A DNA stretch of 64,000 nt. It comes from Elgaria multicarinata webbii (Eukaryota; Chordata; Lepidosauria; Squamata; Anguidae). Below, in pieces: positions 1-11,200 of the stretch (the stretch's first letter is position 1; every line of letters starts with the position of its first letter). Both the position numbers and the translations under genes were made by a program. The notes under the pieces were generated by a model. The model was not told the origin of the DNA. It searched no databases and worked only from the letters and a program-made list of their open reading frames with translations. Location: NCBI RefSeq assembly GCF_023053635.1, contig NC_086172.1, positions 13,173,501 through 13,237,500 on the forward strand, given 5' to 3'.

Positions 1-134
1 CGGTATGCTTTTGCTGACCTGGTGTTGAGGACGGCGCCAATGAAGGTGATCTTTTGGGTTGGGGTCATCTGTGACTTTCCCATGCCTTGGATGCTGAGAA
101 CTGATTGCACTGTGGATACTGCTTTTTGAAGGGT

Positions 135-345
135 ATTTTTTATTTTATTTTTATTTAAGGATTTTTATGCCGCCATTCAGCCAAAAAAGGCTCTCATGGC
201 GGCTTACAAAGGTATTTCTTGACAGTCCCTGCCCACAGGCTTACAATCTAAAAGACATGACACAAAAGGAAAGGGGATTGAGAGGGAGGAGGAGGAGGGG
301 GGAAAGGAAAGCAAATTCAGGCACTACAATCTTAGTTGGAAAGTT
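135..345 (-). mobile_element. LINE/SINE 3'-tail-like fragment inside the DIRS fossil
   Basis: A T-rich start followed by 'atgccgccattcagcc' and 'ggcggcttacaaa' resembles the hairpin tail ('taccgccca ... gcggttcaca') that ends many L2-type retroposons in this window, in reverse orientation. It separates the RT and gag parts of the DIRS relic and is followed by a purine-rich stretch (about 280-315) and then the minisatellite. Family is uncertain. Confidence 0.4.
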
Positions 346-356
346 CAGCAGTTACA

Positions 357-776
357 GGTGACAGCAGGAGGGAGGGGGCTCTCAGCTGGAGCTGGACCCA
401 GGCACGGTGGAGAGGTGCCTGGCTGCTGCTTCCTCCCTCACTGGTGGCCTCTCAAGGGACAGTTGGTAGCAGGAGGGAGGGGGCTCTCAGCTGGAGCTGG
501 ACCCAGGCACGGTGGAGAGGTGCCTGGCTGCTGCTTCCTCCCTCACTGGTGGCCTCTGCAGAGACAGTTGGTAGCAGGAGGGAGGGGGCTCTCAGCTGGA
601 GCTGGACCCAGGCACGGTGGAGAGGTGCCTGGCTGCTGCTTCCTCCCTCACTGGTGGCCTCTCCAGAGACAGTTGTAGCAGGAGGGAGGGGGCTCTCAGC
701 TGGAGCTGGACCCAGGCACGGTGGAGAGGTGCCTGGCTGCTGCTTCCTCCCTCACTGGTGGCCTCTCCAGAGACAG
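357..776. repeat. 105-bp minisatellite, four copies
   Basis: The landmark 'ctcagctggagctggaccca' recurs at 381, 486, 591 and 695, giving periods of 105, 105 and 104 bp. The copies are nearly identical. Because 105 is a multiple of three, long open frames run through the array on the plus strand (336-833); they are by-products of the repeat and not a gene. It sits between the retroposon tail at 135-345 and the 3' end of the DIRS gag-like frame. Confidence 0.93.
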
Positions 777-3192
777 TATGTCCGGGAGGAGGCTACTATC
801 AACAGTCAGTATGGGTATACTTCAACCCCTTAGCGCCATAGGTAGGCGCAGACGACTGCCATGCACTTCGTGAATAATAATAAAGAAAACTTTCATCCTG
901 AAAGACTCTGGCTAGTTCGCTCTGGTCATCAGGGAGATAATTGCACAGGGAGCCAATCTTTTCCCAGAGAAATAATTGGTAGTGAGCCATAGTGACTTGA
1001 TAATTCGCTCCTCTTAGCCCCAGGGTAGCAGAGGAGTATATCCTTCTTACCAGTACATCTAAGCGTTGGCCTACCTTGTCAGTCAGGGGTGCGTGTATAC
1101 GCTGCATCCTACCTTGTGACGATTCAACTATAATTGAGCTTGGCTTGGGATGTGTGAATAAGAAGCCAGCATCCTCGTCTTGCACCTTGCATAAAGATTC
1201 TAGTCCTTTTGACTTTGGTGCCATTGAGGAAGGTGTTTTCCATGACTGCTTCACTGTATGCTGTAAGGTCGGGAGGAATGGGATGGAGACTGGTGCCACA
1301 GCTTCAGTGTAGATGATATCGAAGACTGGGTCCTGTACCTTTTGGGCCTGTTGTTGGGTTTCTATGTCCAATGCCTGTGCCGTACGAAGCACTTGGACAG
1401 TGAAGTGGAAGAAGTCTTGTGATGGGGATGTGCCATCATTTGTATCATTTGTATCCACAGCATCCTCCGGGGATGATATTGAGGGCTGGATTGAGACCAC
1501 TGAAGAGGAATCAAAGACATAGTCATCCACTGACTTGGACGAGAGAGACCCACGGTCACAGCCCCTGGCACATTAGAGTTCGGTGGTGGTGGTAGTGGGT
1601 GGTTTAGAGCTCAATTTTACCTCAGTATTGAAGGCTCCTGTGGTGGGATTCTTGGCAGATGAAGCCAAACTCCCCTTAGAGGAACCAGTGGCAGCCTTGG
1701 AGAGGCCGGTTGCTTGGATGGGCATAAAATCATAGCTGGTGGTTGGCGGGGCAAAGCAGTCAAGGATGCACTTTGACTTTGAAAATTTCTTCCAAGAGGG
1801 GGGCTCTTTTGTAATGGAAGTCCCTGTCTGTCGGGGCTTGCCAGTTATCATAGAATGAGTGCTGGTTGGGAGGAAGAGGCCAAAAAAAGTCTCTGTCCCA
1901 GTCTCTTTCTCTAACCGAGGATCTGTCTCTATAGTGTAGGGACTCCAGCAAGTGCATCGACTGCGGTGAAAGTGGCTGAGCAGGATGCAGGAGCTGCGGA
2001 GAGTGGTGGGGCTGCATATTGATAGTATGCAGCGAAGGCCCTGGCAACGGGTCCCGTATCTCGCCGTCTGATACCAACGCCGTATAGGCCTGTCTCAAGG
2101 AGGGTGAAGCCTGTTGCGGTGTCAGCACGGAGAGTGGTCCTGGGGCATCAGGACGTGGCACCTGCGGGGTTGGTGTCGACTGTCTTGGCACCGATACATT
2201 CTGAATTGGCAAATCCAAGAGAGGAGAACATGGCAGGATGGCATTCTTTGAGCTCTCACCTTGTTTCTGGATGTCGTTTGGAAGAGTCCTTTCTTTTCTT
2301 GTATCTGTAGAAAACGTAGGTAATTTAGCCTTCTTAGATATGTTAAGAGCAGCCGTTGCTGCTAAGGAGCGGCTCGGCATCTGCTGATCCGATCGACCCG
2401 TGGTTAGAGTCAAGGATCCTTAATGAGGAGCGGATTTCATGGCCCGTTTCTTTGGGGCGACAGCACGAAGGCTCTGCTCCCAAAGGATAGCTCTGAGATG
2501 GACTGGGTGATTGCACCTGGTTTGTTTTGAACATCTCATACAATGAGCACACATATCAACGATACGTCCTTCTCCCAAACAAATTAGGCAAAGTGAATGA
2601 CCATCAGCAGGGGGTAATTTAGTGCCACAACGCACACATTTCCTGAATGGTGACTTCAGTGCCATGCGCTCAGGAGACAAAGCCCGAAACGCTCAGTAGG
2701 GAGAAAGGGAGAAAAAAGGGTAAAAAAGAAAGTTTTTTTTATCTTTTCGTAGGAAGTACTAGAAAAAATAAGCGAGGAAAAGAAATAAAGATTAAAGTGC
2801 CCCAGAGAGGATTGTCTAAGTGATCGGAGAGAAGCTTCTTGAGATGGGTCCAGCAAGGCGGTTGAAAAAGAACTGAGGTGGTGGGTGGGAACCCCTCTGG
2901 ACATGCACAGTAGGACGGTGGGGGAGGGTTTCCCACCAAACAGCACTCCTTAGCTATAGAAGTTTCCGAGTTGTGGCTCTGCAAAGGTGCAGAGCCCATA
3001 AGGTGTGATGCACAGAGACCATGAAGTAGTAATATGCTTATTTATGGCCCATTCCAAGTTTGCAAACTGAGACTGAACTCCTTTTACTGCCCCAGCACCA
3101 CTTAAACATTTTGCACTTCGGGGGAGTTTTCCTATTTCTTCTCGCATTCGTTCTCCCTATATTGAATGAACCAATCAATTTTGCCTATTAAT

Positions 3193-3194
<2 letters not shown>

Positions 3195-3225
<31 letters not shown>
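3195..3225. repeat. (GT)n microsatellite
   Basis: About 15 GT units in USP40 intron 19, uninterrupted. Confidence 0.97.
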
Positions 3226-3227
<2 letters not shown>

Positions 3228-3432
3228 GTGTTGTATAGCTTTTCTGTATGTACGCAAATGCTGGGGTTCCCTTAAGTCTGCTGAAACCTTCCTCTTATGT
3301 GTGGATAGTGTTGTTTCAGCTACATAAGCTTCATTATTCACACCTGAACATCAGAAACAGATATAATGAAGATGCTGGACTACAGTTCTAAGCCGAAGTC
3401 AGTAAAAGGTTGCCAGTTTATACTTCAAGATA

Positions 3433-3542
3433 CAACTGGACAGCCATCTGCCAGGGATGCTTTGAGGTGGATCCCTGCGTTGAGCAGGGAATTGGCCTCG
3501 ATGGCCTTATAGGCCCCTTCCAACTCTACTGTTCTATGATTC
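3433..3542 (+). mobile_element. CR1 LINE 3' end
   Basis: Carries the conserved CR1 3' terminus: 'gggaattggcctcgatggcc', 'ataggccccttccaactcta' and terminal 'ttctatgattc'. Only the last 110 bp remain, the usual 5'-truncated form. From 3543 to about 3840 I see nothing recognisable. Confidence 0.85.
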
Positions 3543-3842
3543 AGAGATTAGCAATATTGAGAAGCAAGTGTTAAGTACTAGGCAGGAGAGCTTCCACTTT
3601 CATTTTGTCTTCAGAGAGTACCCTACATGCAAATAGTTTTGCACACATAGGCTTCCTCCCTGCAGCTGTCCACACCATGCTAATGGTGTGCCCAATCCAA
3701 GGACTAAAAGCATACTAAGGAAACACAGAATACTCAGCCTCAGTTTGTTCACAATACTCTAAAGTAATAGAGGGCAGGGGTGGGGCACACTTTCAAGGAA
3801 GAAGTTGGGTGTGCTTTTGCCACTAATTATTAATTTCTTTGA

Positions 3843-4021
3843 CCATGTTCAGACAACACTGTGGTTAAGCACTTTGAGCTAAACAATATAGCTTTAGTGT
3901 GTCTTGTGACCCATTCCTAACCATGGTGGCTACATAACCATAGTTTGAACACGCTCACTAACCATTTGCTGCAAAAGGGTTAGCAGACTAACCATGGCTT
4001 TGTGTGTTGTGTGAAAACACC
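3843..4021. mobile_element. short inverted-repeat DNA element, 'TGTTCAGACAACAC' family
   Basis: Starts 'tgttcagacaacac' and ends with its near reverse complement ('tgttgtgtgaaaacac'). The interior carries paired 'aaccatgg' and 'taaccatagt' motifs. A second copy lies at 50083-50250. It is probably a nonautonomous DNA transposon of the hAT type; I could not read a target duplication. Confidence 0.55.
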
Positions 4022-4480
4022 CATTTCTATATTGCCCCATAAGCCAAATTTCTCTGGGTGGTTTACAACAATTAAACACACACACACTAATAAAAACATA
4101 GTCTAAAATTTTAGCATAGAAAAATTAAAACAATGTAAACACCTAAAAACAAATTAAATAAGCAATGTTTTTCCTATTAGACCTGTTCTAAAACAGCAGA
4201 CATAGATGCCTCATCATATACCTTTAAATGCCTGGGAGTGGAGGGTAGTCTTTACCTGGTGCCAGTGTCGGCGCCAGACAGGCCTTGGTGGGGAGCTCGT
4301 TCCAAGTTGGGGTGCCACTGCTGAAAAGCCCTTCTCCCTTTTTGCCACTGTCCAAGCCCCCTTAGAGGTGGCACTTTGGGGGTGGGTGGGCAGAGCGGGG
4401 GTGGGGGGAGGGCAGATGTTGATTGTAATGTCCGGGTATGTTCAGGTTGAGAGAGGTGTTTCATCAGGTATCTTACCCAT
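4022..4480 (-). mobile_element. L2-type LINE 3' fragment
   Basis: Reverse orientation. It holds the tail ('tattgccccataagcc', 'gggtggtttacaa') followed by the C-terminal reverse-transcriptase region ('ggcgccagacaggcc', 'ggggagctcgttcca', 'ggggtgccactgctgaaaa'), as in the better-preserved copies at 62866-64000. It is strongly diverged. From 4480 to 5214 (rest of intron 19) there are only G/C runs near 4580. Confidence 0.6.
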
Positions 4481-5214
4481 CAGGTCTCCCTGCAACTGAT
4501 CTGTAAATCTATCCCCAGTTTTTTAAGAAATATTTCCCCCTGATTTCTCTGAAATCAGGCTAGTAGGGGACACACACCCCGGGGGCGGGGGGGCGGTCAT
4601 TTGGAGAGGTGAATCAATGACTGTGACAGGGATTAAGCTACACTATCCTCCGCCCACTGATTCTCCCTGCAGTGCTCCATCCTCTTCTATAATTCATAAA
4701 ATGTGGAGATGGAACCACATAGTTGTTCATATAATGTCTAATTATGTTGGAATACAGCAATCCTCAAACACCTCCTCTGCAACACTTTTAGTGTGGTTAA
4801 GAGGATTAAGGAAAAACATGTGACCTGTTTGAAGGGTAGTTAAATACACGGTGAGGGCTGGAGTCCATTGGATGGCTTTGAGGTCCTTTTTCAGGCAATC
4901 TTCTTGCATCACATTTTTCTATATGACAATTATCCACTGCTACATTCATCAGCTCTCTAAACTGTGTACTTTCTACAGGAAAAGTACTTGTGCCACAATA
5001 GTCATACTTCCCCAAAGATTCTTTCCATTATGAAAAATGTAATATGCAATGCAACCCCAGGACTAAAGAGGGAGGAAGATGCAATTAACATAGATAAAAC
5101 AAACTGTTAGCTCATCACACAGAGCTACTTTTAGTGGGGAGAGGGGGTGGCGGAGCTGAGCCTATGCCATATAACTGCATAAATTTTACTAGGATGATGA
5201 CTTCATGACCTTAC

Positions 5215-5268
5215 CTGGACAGAGAAGTTTTCCATTTTTGCTAATGGGTCTGAGACAGCTAATGTTTA
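5215..5268 (-). CDS. USP40: USP40 exon 19 (last exon in window)
   Basis: 54 nt; '[17 protein letters not shown]', aligned with human 'NSCLRPIDRNGKLLCP'. Acceptor 'tcatgttgcag', donor 'gtaagg'. I searched 1-5200 for the next exon (human 'VPDSYTLKEAELKMGSSLGL') and did not find it, so it lies left of the window. Confidence 0.93.
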
Positions 5269-8200
5269 CTGCAACATGAGAAAAAAGGACAACGATGGAA
5301 TAAACACAGCTCTATGAAGTTTCATCTACCTCAGGATTAGGAAGAATTTTTGTTCTCCACAGTAACAAGCCGATACACAGACACTTCCCCAAGACATACG
5401 TAAATACAAACGCTGACAGCCTGCCTACATGCACACACACACAGTTTCCTCCCTCACAATCCTGATCTCAGTAGGGATATGGGTTGCATCACGATCACGT
5501 AAGGGGGTGAGGTTAAAGGCCCTCACCGCCAGTTGAGATGCCGATCAAGATTGTGATTTCCTTGCTAATTACGGCACTGGAACAGTGGTCTATTCTCCAT
5601 AGCCCAGCTGATGGTTGATTGACTGGGGAGGGGAGGGGTGGAACTCCGCAAGCTGCACTGAGAGTGGCCAAGTGCCACATGAGGCAGCTGGACTGTGGCC
5701 TGCCCACCTATGGCATAAATTCTCTGCACCAAATTTCAGCTGGTTGGGACAGACTTTGCCTTTATAATGATTACAATGTTCAGGCATTTAAGCAGTAGAA
5801 GGTTGTTCGATCCCTGTGTCTTAATCCTACAGGTGCACGTCTGTACAGTAACAGAAATTAAAAATTCCTGTGCACACAATATCATTTTTGTGCAATGCTA
5901 ATCCACACAATACTAAGCTGAGCATTGGACTAAGAAATATATCTGTTAAAACTGAGAGAAACTCACGTTTTAATTTTTTATCTACCACCAAAGAAAGGAA
6001 TCATTGAGCTGGATTTAGCATTTCTGTGAGTGGAATTGCATTTACAGAATGTTCCTGCTGGAGGAAGCAGCAGCAAGGCAATTTTTGCTTCTGTGCCCTC
6101 TGAAAAACTGTGGCATGGGAACTGCAAGCAGAAGGGCAGATTGGCAAAAGTCGTCTCCTGCCTTCCTCTACTGGGAGCCTTTGCTAGATCTGAATGCACT
6201 CTAACCTATTAACATTTAACCCTCTTTTATATTTAAAGTCTTCAACAACGTTAAAATAACAATTCAACCAAATAAAATAAAAGAGGTAAAACTAATTTAC
6301 CTAGCTCCTTGTCCAACTGCATTTCCTCTATTGCTTTAATTTTGATATCTGCCATCACCTAAAAAAGAAAAAGAAAAACCCACTTGTTGTGGAGCAGGAA
6401 ACGATATAGCAAAGGAATGCAGACTTTGAGTTATATCCTATGGTTGCAGCTCACACAATCAATCTTTCTCTCGCCCTTCCAGTCCCCTGAAAACCCTCTC
6501 CAGGGTTTTTTCCTGCACAGTGTGGGCTGTGTCACATAGAACTGCTATGAGAAGAATCACCCCAAATAGGGCAAAGAAATCTTTCACTTGGTTTTCAGAG
6601 GGACCTGGGGGAGAAGGGGTTAGAGAAAAATGGGTTTTGTGAGTTGTCTTTCACTTTGCAGTTATTAATATAAGCACCTCTTTCAATAGGTGGTAGAAAA
6701 ATGTCAAAGCTATTAACAGCCAAGAATTTCATTTCTGGCTGCGAAAAGGTCTCTAATATATGCTACGATAAATAACCCAAACAAAAAAATGAGATCGTGC
6801 TGAGGGAGATGAGAGAGACGCCATTCTACCAGCTCATCCTCCCTCAACTGTCACCATCAGCAGCCATTCCAGTGAGCTGTGCTGAGGAAGATGAGCGGGG
6901 GAAGCAGGGCGATTCCACCAGCCCTGCTGAAAGCCTTGACTTTTTTCTCTCTACCCTCCCTCTTCCTTTTTCCTTGCATGCCACGACTTTTTAGATTTTT
7001 TAGACTTTTTTAGATTTTTTAGACTTTTTAGAAATGCTGTGGGCAGCCTTCTTTCACTGATTATTTGTAAGCCACTCTGGGAGCCTTTTTCGTTAAAGAG
7101 AAGTATAAAAAAATATTCTAAATAAATACATAAATAAAATGAATATATAAAAATAAGCAAGCTATATAGAAAGAATTCATATTTTATTGTTTTTCTGAGT
7201 TATACAATGCAAATATTTCTATATTTTTTAAAAATAATCTTGCATCTTATTTTTCTCCGGCAGTTAAAGAGTATTTACTGAAACCGTTTTTTAACTTGTC
7301 CAGGGTTTGTGTGTGTGTGTGTGTGCGCGCACACCAAGCGATAGGTACCCAGTCAGAACAGACAGTACCACACACGTATTTGCACCTTAAACTGGGGTTC
7401 AATTTTCCTAATTGAAAAATTGAGGCGTGAATCAGCCCTCAGACCCACAGCTAACAATATGCATGTTACAAACACATGCAATCTTCTGGTCATTTCTTTC
7501 TTCCCTATAACCATCTAAAAATACAAGCCAAAATAACAAAGGAAACAGCTTTCTATAACGGGACAAGTTAGAATGTAAAATAAAATAAAATAAAATAGCT
7601 GATCTAGGCTGGACTGAATGGAAGGAAATGAATCACAGGAGATGATGTCTCTCAGAGCCATGCACAATCACAATTCCTTTACTTACTGTTTCAATAGTTG
7701 CAGTAATTTTAACTTGCATCTCTTCAGCCTCCAAACTACAGAAATTTTTTACTTGTAACCAGCTGATATCATGCGTAAAAGCAGTCAAATTGCCGCCTGC
7801 CACATTCACCATGCTGCAAACAACACATGCTTAGAATGCATAATTGTGCACCACATATAAGACAGACTGCAGGAAAATGTGTTCTGAACACTTGTACTTA
7901 TCTATATAACTAAATGGCCAGCAAGATAGGATAAACTTTTCTTGCAAATATCAGTCACATATTTTGTATTTCAGCCTTGTTCATCAAGACAATACTGCGA
8001 AAGACACAGTATATACAAGTGTCACACATTTTAAATCTGGTTTTAGTCGACATCATATTCTTATGAGGGCTTTTTTTCTTTTTTTCTGCTCCTCCTCTCG
8101 TTATTTAATTAACTATTAATTAGTCAGATACTATTAAACAAGTTTATGTTCCAATGAGATTTGGGCTAAGGGAGAATGATGTAGACTGAAGGCTGGTTGC

Positions 8201-11200
8201 ATATACACTTATTTTAATGTAATTTAATCTTTCAGTTGTTATTGTATGTTGCTTCAAAGCATTCATTGAGTGCAGGGGCACTCCAAAAATATTCTAAATT
8301 AGAAATAAAATTCAATTAGTACAAATTCATACAACCCTTTCATCCCATAGGCCAGGATCCCAAGAACTTCACAAATAGTTCTGTGAGCCCAAGGAGTCTT
8401 TGAGTCAAGATTGCTTGAACAGTATACCCCCAGCCCTAGGCATATTATATAGCAATCTGCTTTTGAAACTGATGAGATTTTTAATAGCAATTCCTGATAT
8501 GTTCAAAGGAAGGAAGTAAAAATCCCACTGGGCATGCCCAAGTCCTTGAGTGAATCTGAAGAAACTCTTTGGTGCCTAGCTATGGTACCTTAACTTCAAG
8601 CCAGTCTTTGGTCACTTTTAGCCTTACTGCTGTTGGTTGAGCTAACTGTGTGATTAATGCCACCACTGAATTTGGGGCATTAGTTTGATTGTGACTATGT
8701 GCTGAAAGACAATGTGTGCCATTCTTCAGCATACACTGCTGGCATTCATATTACAAACTCAGCCCATAGCTGATTAAATTAGCACAGTTGTGGCACGTAT
8801 TAGTTTGTACACTGGGACAGTTGCCAAGAGACAGTTCTGAAAGCAGATCCCATGAATGCCAACTCCAGAGAAATCCATCCGGATGACTTAACTCCCAGTA
8901 CAACTCCACATAATCCAAAACTTATTTCCAGGTAAAACTGGTTGTCATATTCTATATGAATACTAATGCAAAGAGGGCCAACAAAGAAGCTCTAGCATCG
9001 AAGATATGCATTCCCATATCACACTCCATTTGTACTATGAAATGAAGAAAAACGAAAGTATAAAACGATTTAAAAATGACACAAGAACTCTTCCATAACA
9101 ATGCTTTTAGGAAATAAATGTGGGGACGAGAATGATTAAATATAAGTTTTCTCACAGAAGCAGACCTATGAGGGAAAAACTGATAATAAAGAGGGAGAAT
9201 AAATTAAGCATCTTGGTAGAAAGCTCCAGCACTAAAAAGTCCAAAGGAAATGTTGGAAAAGGAAACCTGATTCAGAAATACACATTTCAGCCTAATTCAG
9301 TTATATACCATTGTCAAGTCTTTACACACCCATTGTTCATATACGTTGTTTCTCAGCAGTACTAGCCTTTACCACATATTCCGTCTAACATCTTCAGACT
9401 ACATTACTTGGCCACATCTCTGCCACAGACCACATAGATTAGTGATGCTCTGGAGCCAAGAGCAAGTTGGGAATGGAAAAAGAGGAAAGAGGGCACCACT
9501 GACCCTTCGATCAATCCTTTGCTACATCTGCTGCAGATTTTTTTTTATTTTTTGCTTCTGCTTGACAATTATTATTACCAACTCTGAGCTCCAGAGATAG
9601 TGGACAAAAGATCCCCACTTGACTTGCCAAATAGCTTTCCAGAACTGAATTAGACAATAAAATCAGGAAGGAGAATTGCTATTTAATCGGGAACCAAGTT
9701 GCAACACTTACCTTTGGTCATGGCTATCTAACACCAGTATTGAGCTTCCATCGGTAAGGCCAACATTCCTGAGAGTCTTCTTCATATCTTCTTCAGGAAT
9801 GACTTTCCAGTTCTCAGCTTCTTTATTAGACCCTGAATGGTTCTTTAAGATAATCCCTTTAGGTGACGTTAAAGCATCATGAACAATTCCCAGGCTTGAA
9901 CTACATGAAAATACATGCTGGGATTCCATAAATTGTTGTCCTTTTCGCCCTTCATTATGTCCAGCTAAACGAAGAACATTTATGAGAACAGGTTCATGGT
10001 CAATGCCAATCTGAACCTCCACTCCATCAACCTATGGAAACAAAATAGAATGATTTGAAAAAAGATAATGGGAGCACATTTCAGGAAATTAACTTCAACT
10101 GCAGAACTTGGTCGTTGGTGAACTATAATCTTTCTTGTACGCTGCATGGAGCATATGATCTAGTTTTCTAACTAATATATTATTTTAATGAATATTCTGA
10201 AACATTGTACTGTGGTAGTAAAAAATGAACAAGTAATTATCAGTGAGCAGTTGACAAGTCTGTCTGCCAAGACTTAACTGATTTCAAAGCCAATAAAGTC
10301 ACATTTCAGATTACACAATACTGATGGTTTCAGCAATTTTAGTTTAGCGATATAAGGCAATTTTGCTTTATTCCCTTCATTAAATGGGACTTTCACAGAA
10401 CATGCAAAGCACAAAATCTGCAACCATGTGTTGGTGACTACACATATGCAATTGTTCTGAAAAACATAACTGAAGAAACAGAAAAGTACTAATTTTTTGT
10501 CAGAGGAAAGTATTTACAAAGCTAATGTTACATATTTTAACAATTAAACGACCATAACTATCTATCTGGTGAGATTACTAAAACATGATGATGTGAAGCA
10601 GATTTATTTTAATGCACTTCATTAATCTATGGCTATTGGCATTCTAAGAATATAATTTAGGGCAAAATCTTTCCCATCATAAGGATTACTTCTCCCCTTC
10701 CTCTCCCCTGGAGCGCATGGAAGTAGTTCAATAGGGACATCTAGGAAACTGGAAGTCTGTGGTCTTCTCCTATATCCCCATCAAGTCCCCCCCCCCCCTG
10801 CTGTAAATTACTCAAGATCCAGATTTCAAGCAAATAGCACAGTGCAGAATGTGGGATAGAAATATGGGAGATGCACAGAAACCTCCCATTTTCGGGATAG
10901 TCCTGGTGTACTTTCTCCGCACCTGCAGGGGAGAGAAGTAGGCTCATGGGGATTTAGCTAAGGGTGTTGACCCCCTTGTGTGGTGAACTACTGTGGTCAC
11001 AGCTTAAAAAAAAAGAATACATATCCAATGGGCATAGTGTGCAAGCATGTATTCTACCAAGAAAAATAAATGACCCAGGAATGATAGAAGCAGAGCAAGG
11101 GGCCAGGAATAATAGAAGCACTGCCTGACGACTTGAGGGCCCCCCAAACAGTGTCATGACAGGTAGAGGGAGATATGGTGTTGGGAGAACTTCTTGGTAA

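Larger units (their letters stand above)
1..2950 (-). mobile_element. DIRS-like tyrosine-recombinase retrotransposon fossil (gag-like ORF1 and start of RT)
   Basis: On the minus strand, about 2680 to 800 encodes the gag-like first protein of vertebrate DIRS elements. It has an N-terminal cysteine-rich piece ('CLICLGEG', 'CAHCMRCSKQTRC'), a proline- and serine-rich middle, and a C-terminal block ('LDVLVRRIYSSATLGLR', 'YQLFLWEKIGSLCNYLP'). At the left edge about 130-1 reads as the DIRS reverse-transcriptase palm region ('MTPTQKITFIGAVLNTRSA'), so the element runs off the window. It is broken, with a few breaks, and other repeats lie between the two parts. GC-rich sequence at 2880-3000 is probably the 5' end, whose exact limit I cannot fix. 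It sits in USP40 intron 19 in the same orientation as the gene. Family call is from remembered protein patterns. Gypsy is less likely because the capsid pattern is not that of gypsy. Confidence 0.6.

Noticed and set aside
357-776. CRISPR-like array
   Set aside because: Direct repeats are contiguous without spacers and the genome is eukaryotic.
336-833. 165-codon plus-strand frame
   Set aside because: It is the 105-bp minisatellite translated; the period is a multiple of three, so frames stay open by chance. All repeats give the same peptide and no family fits.
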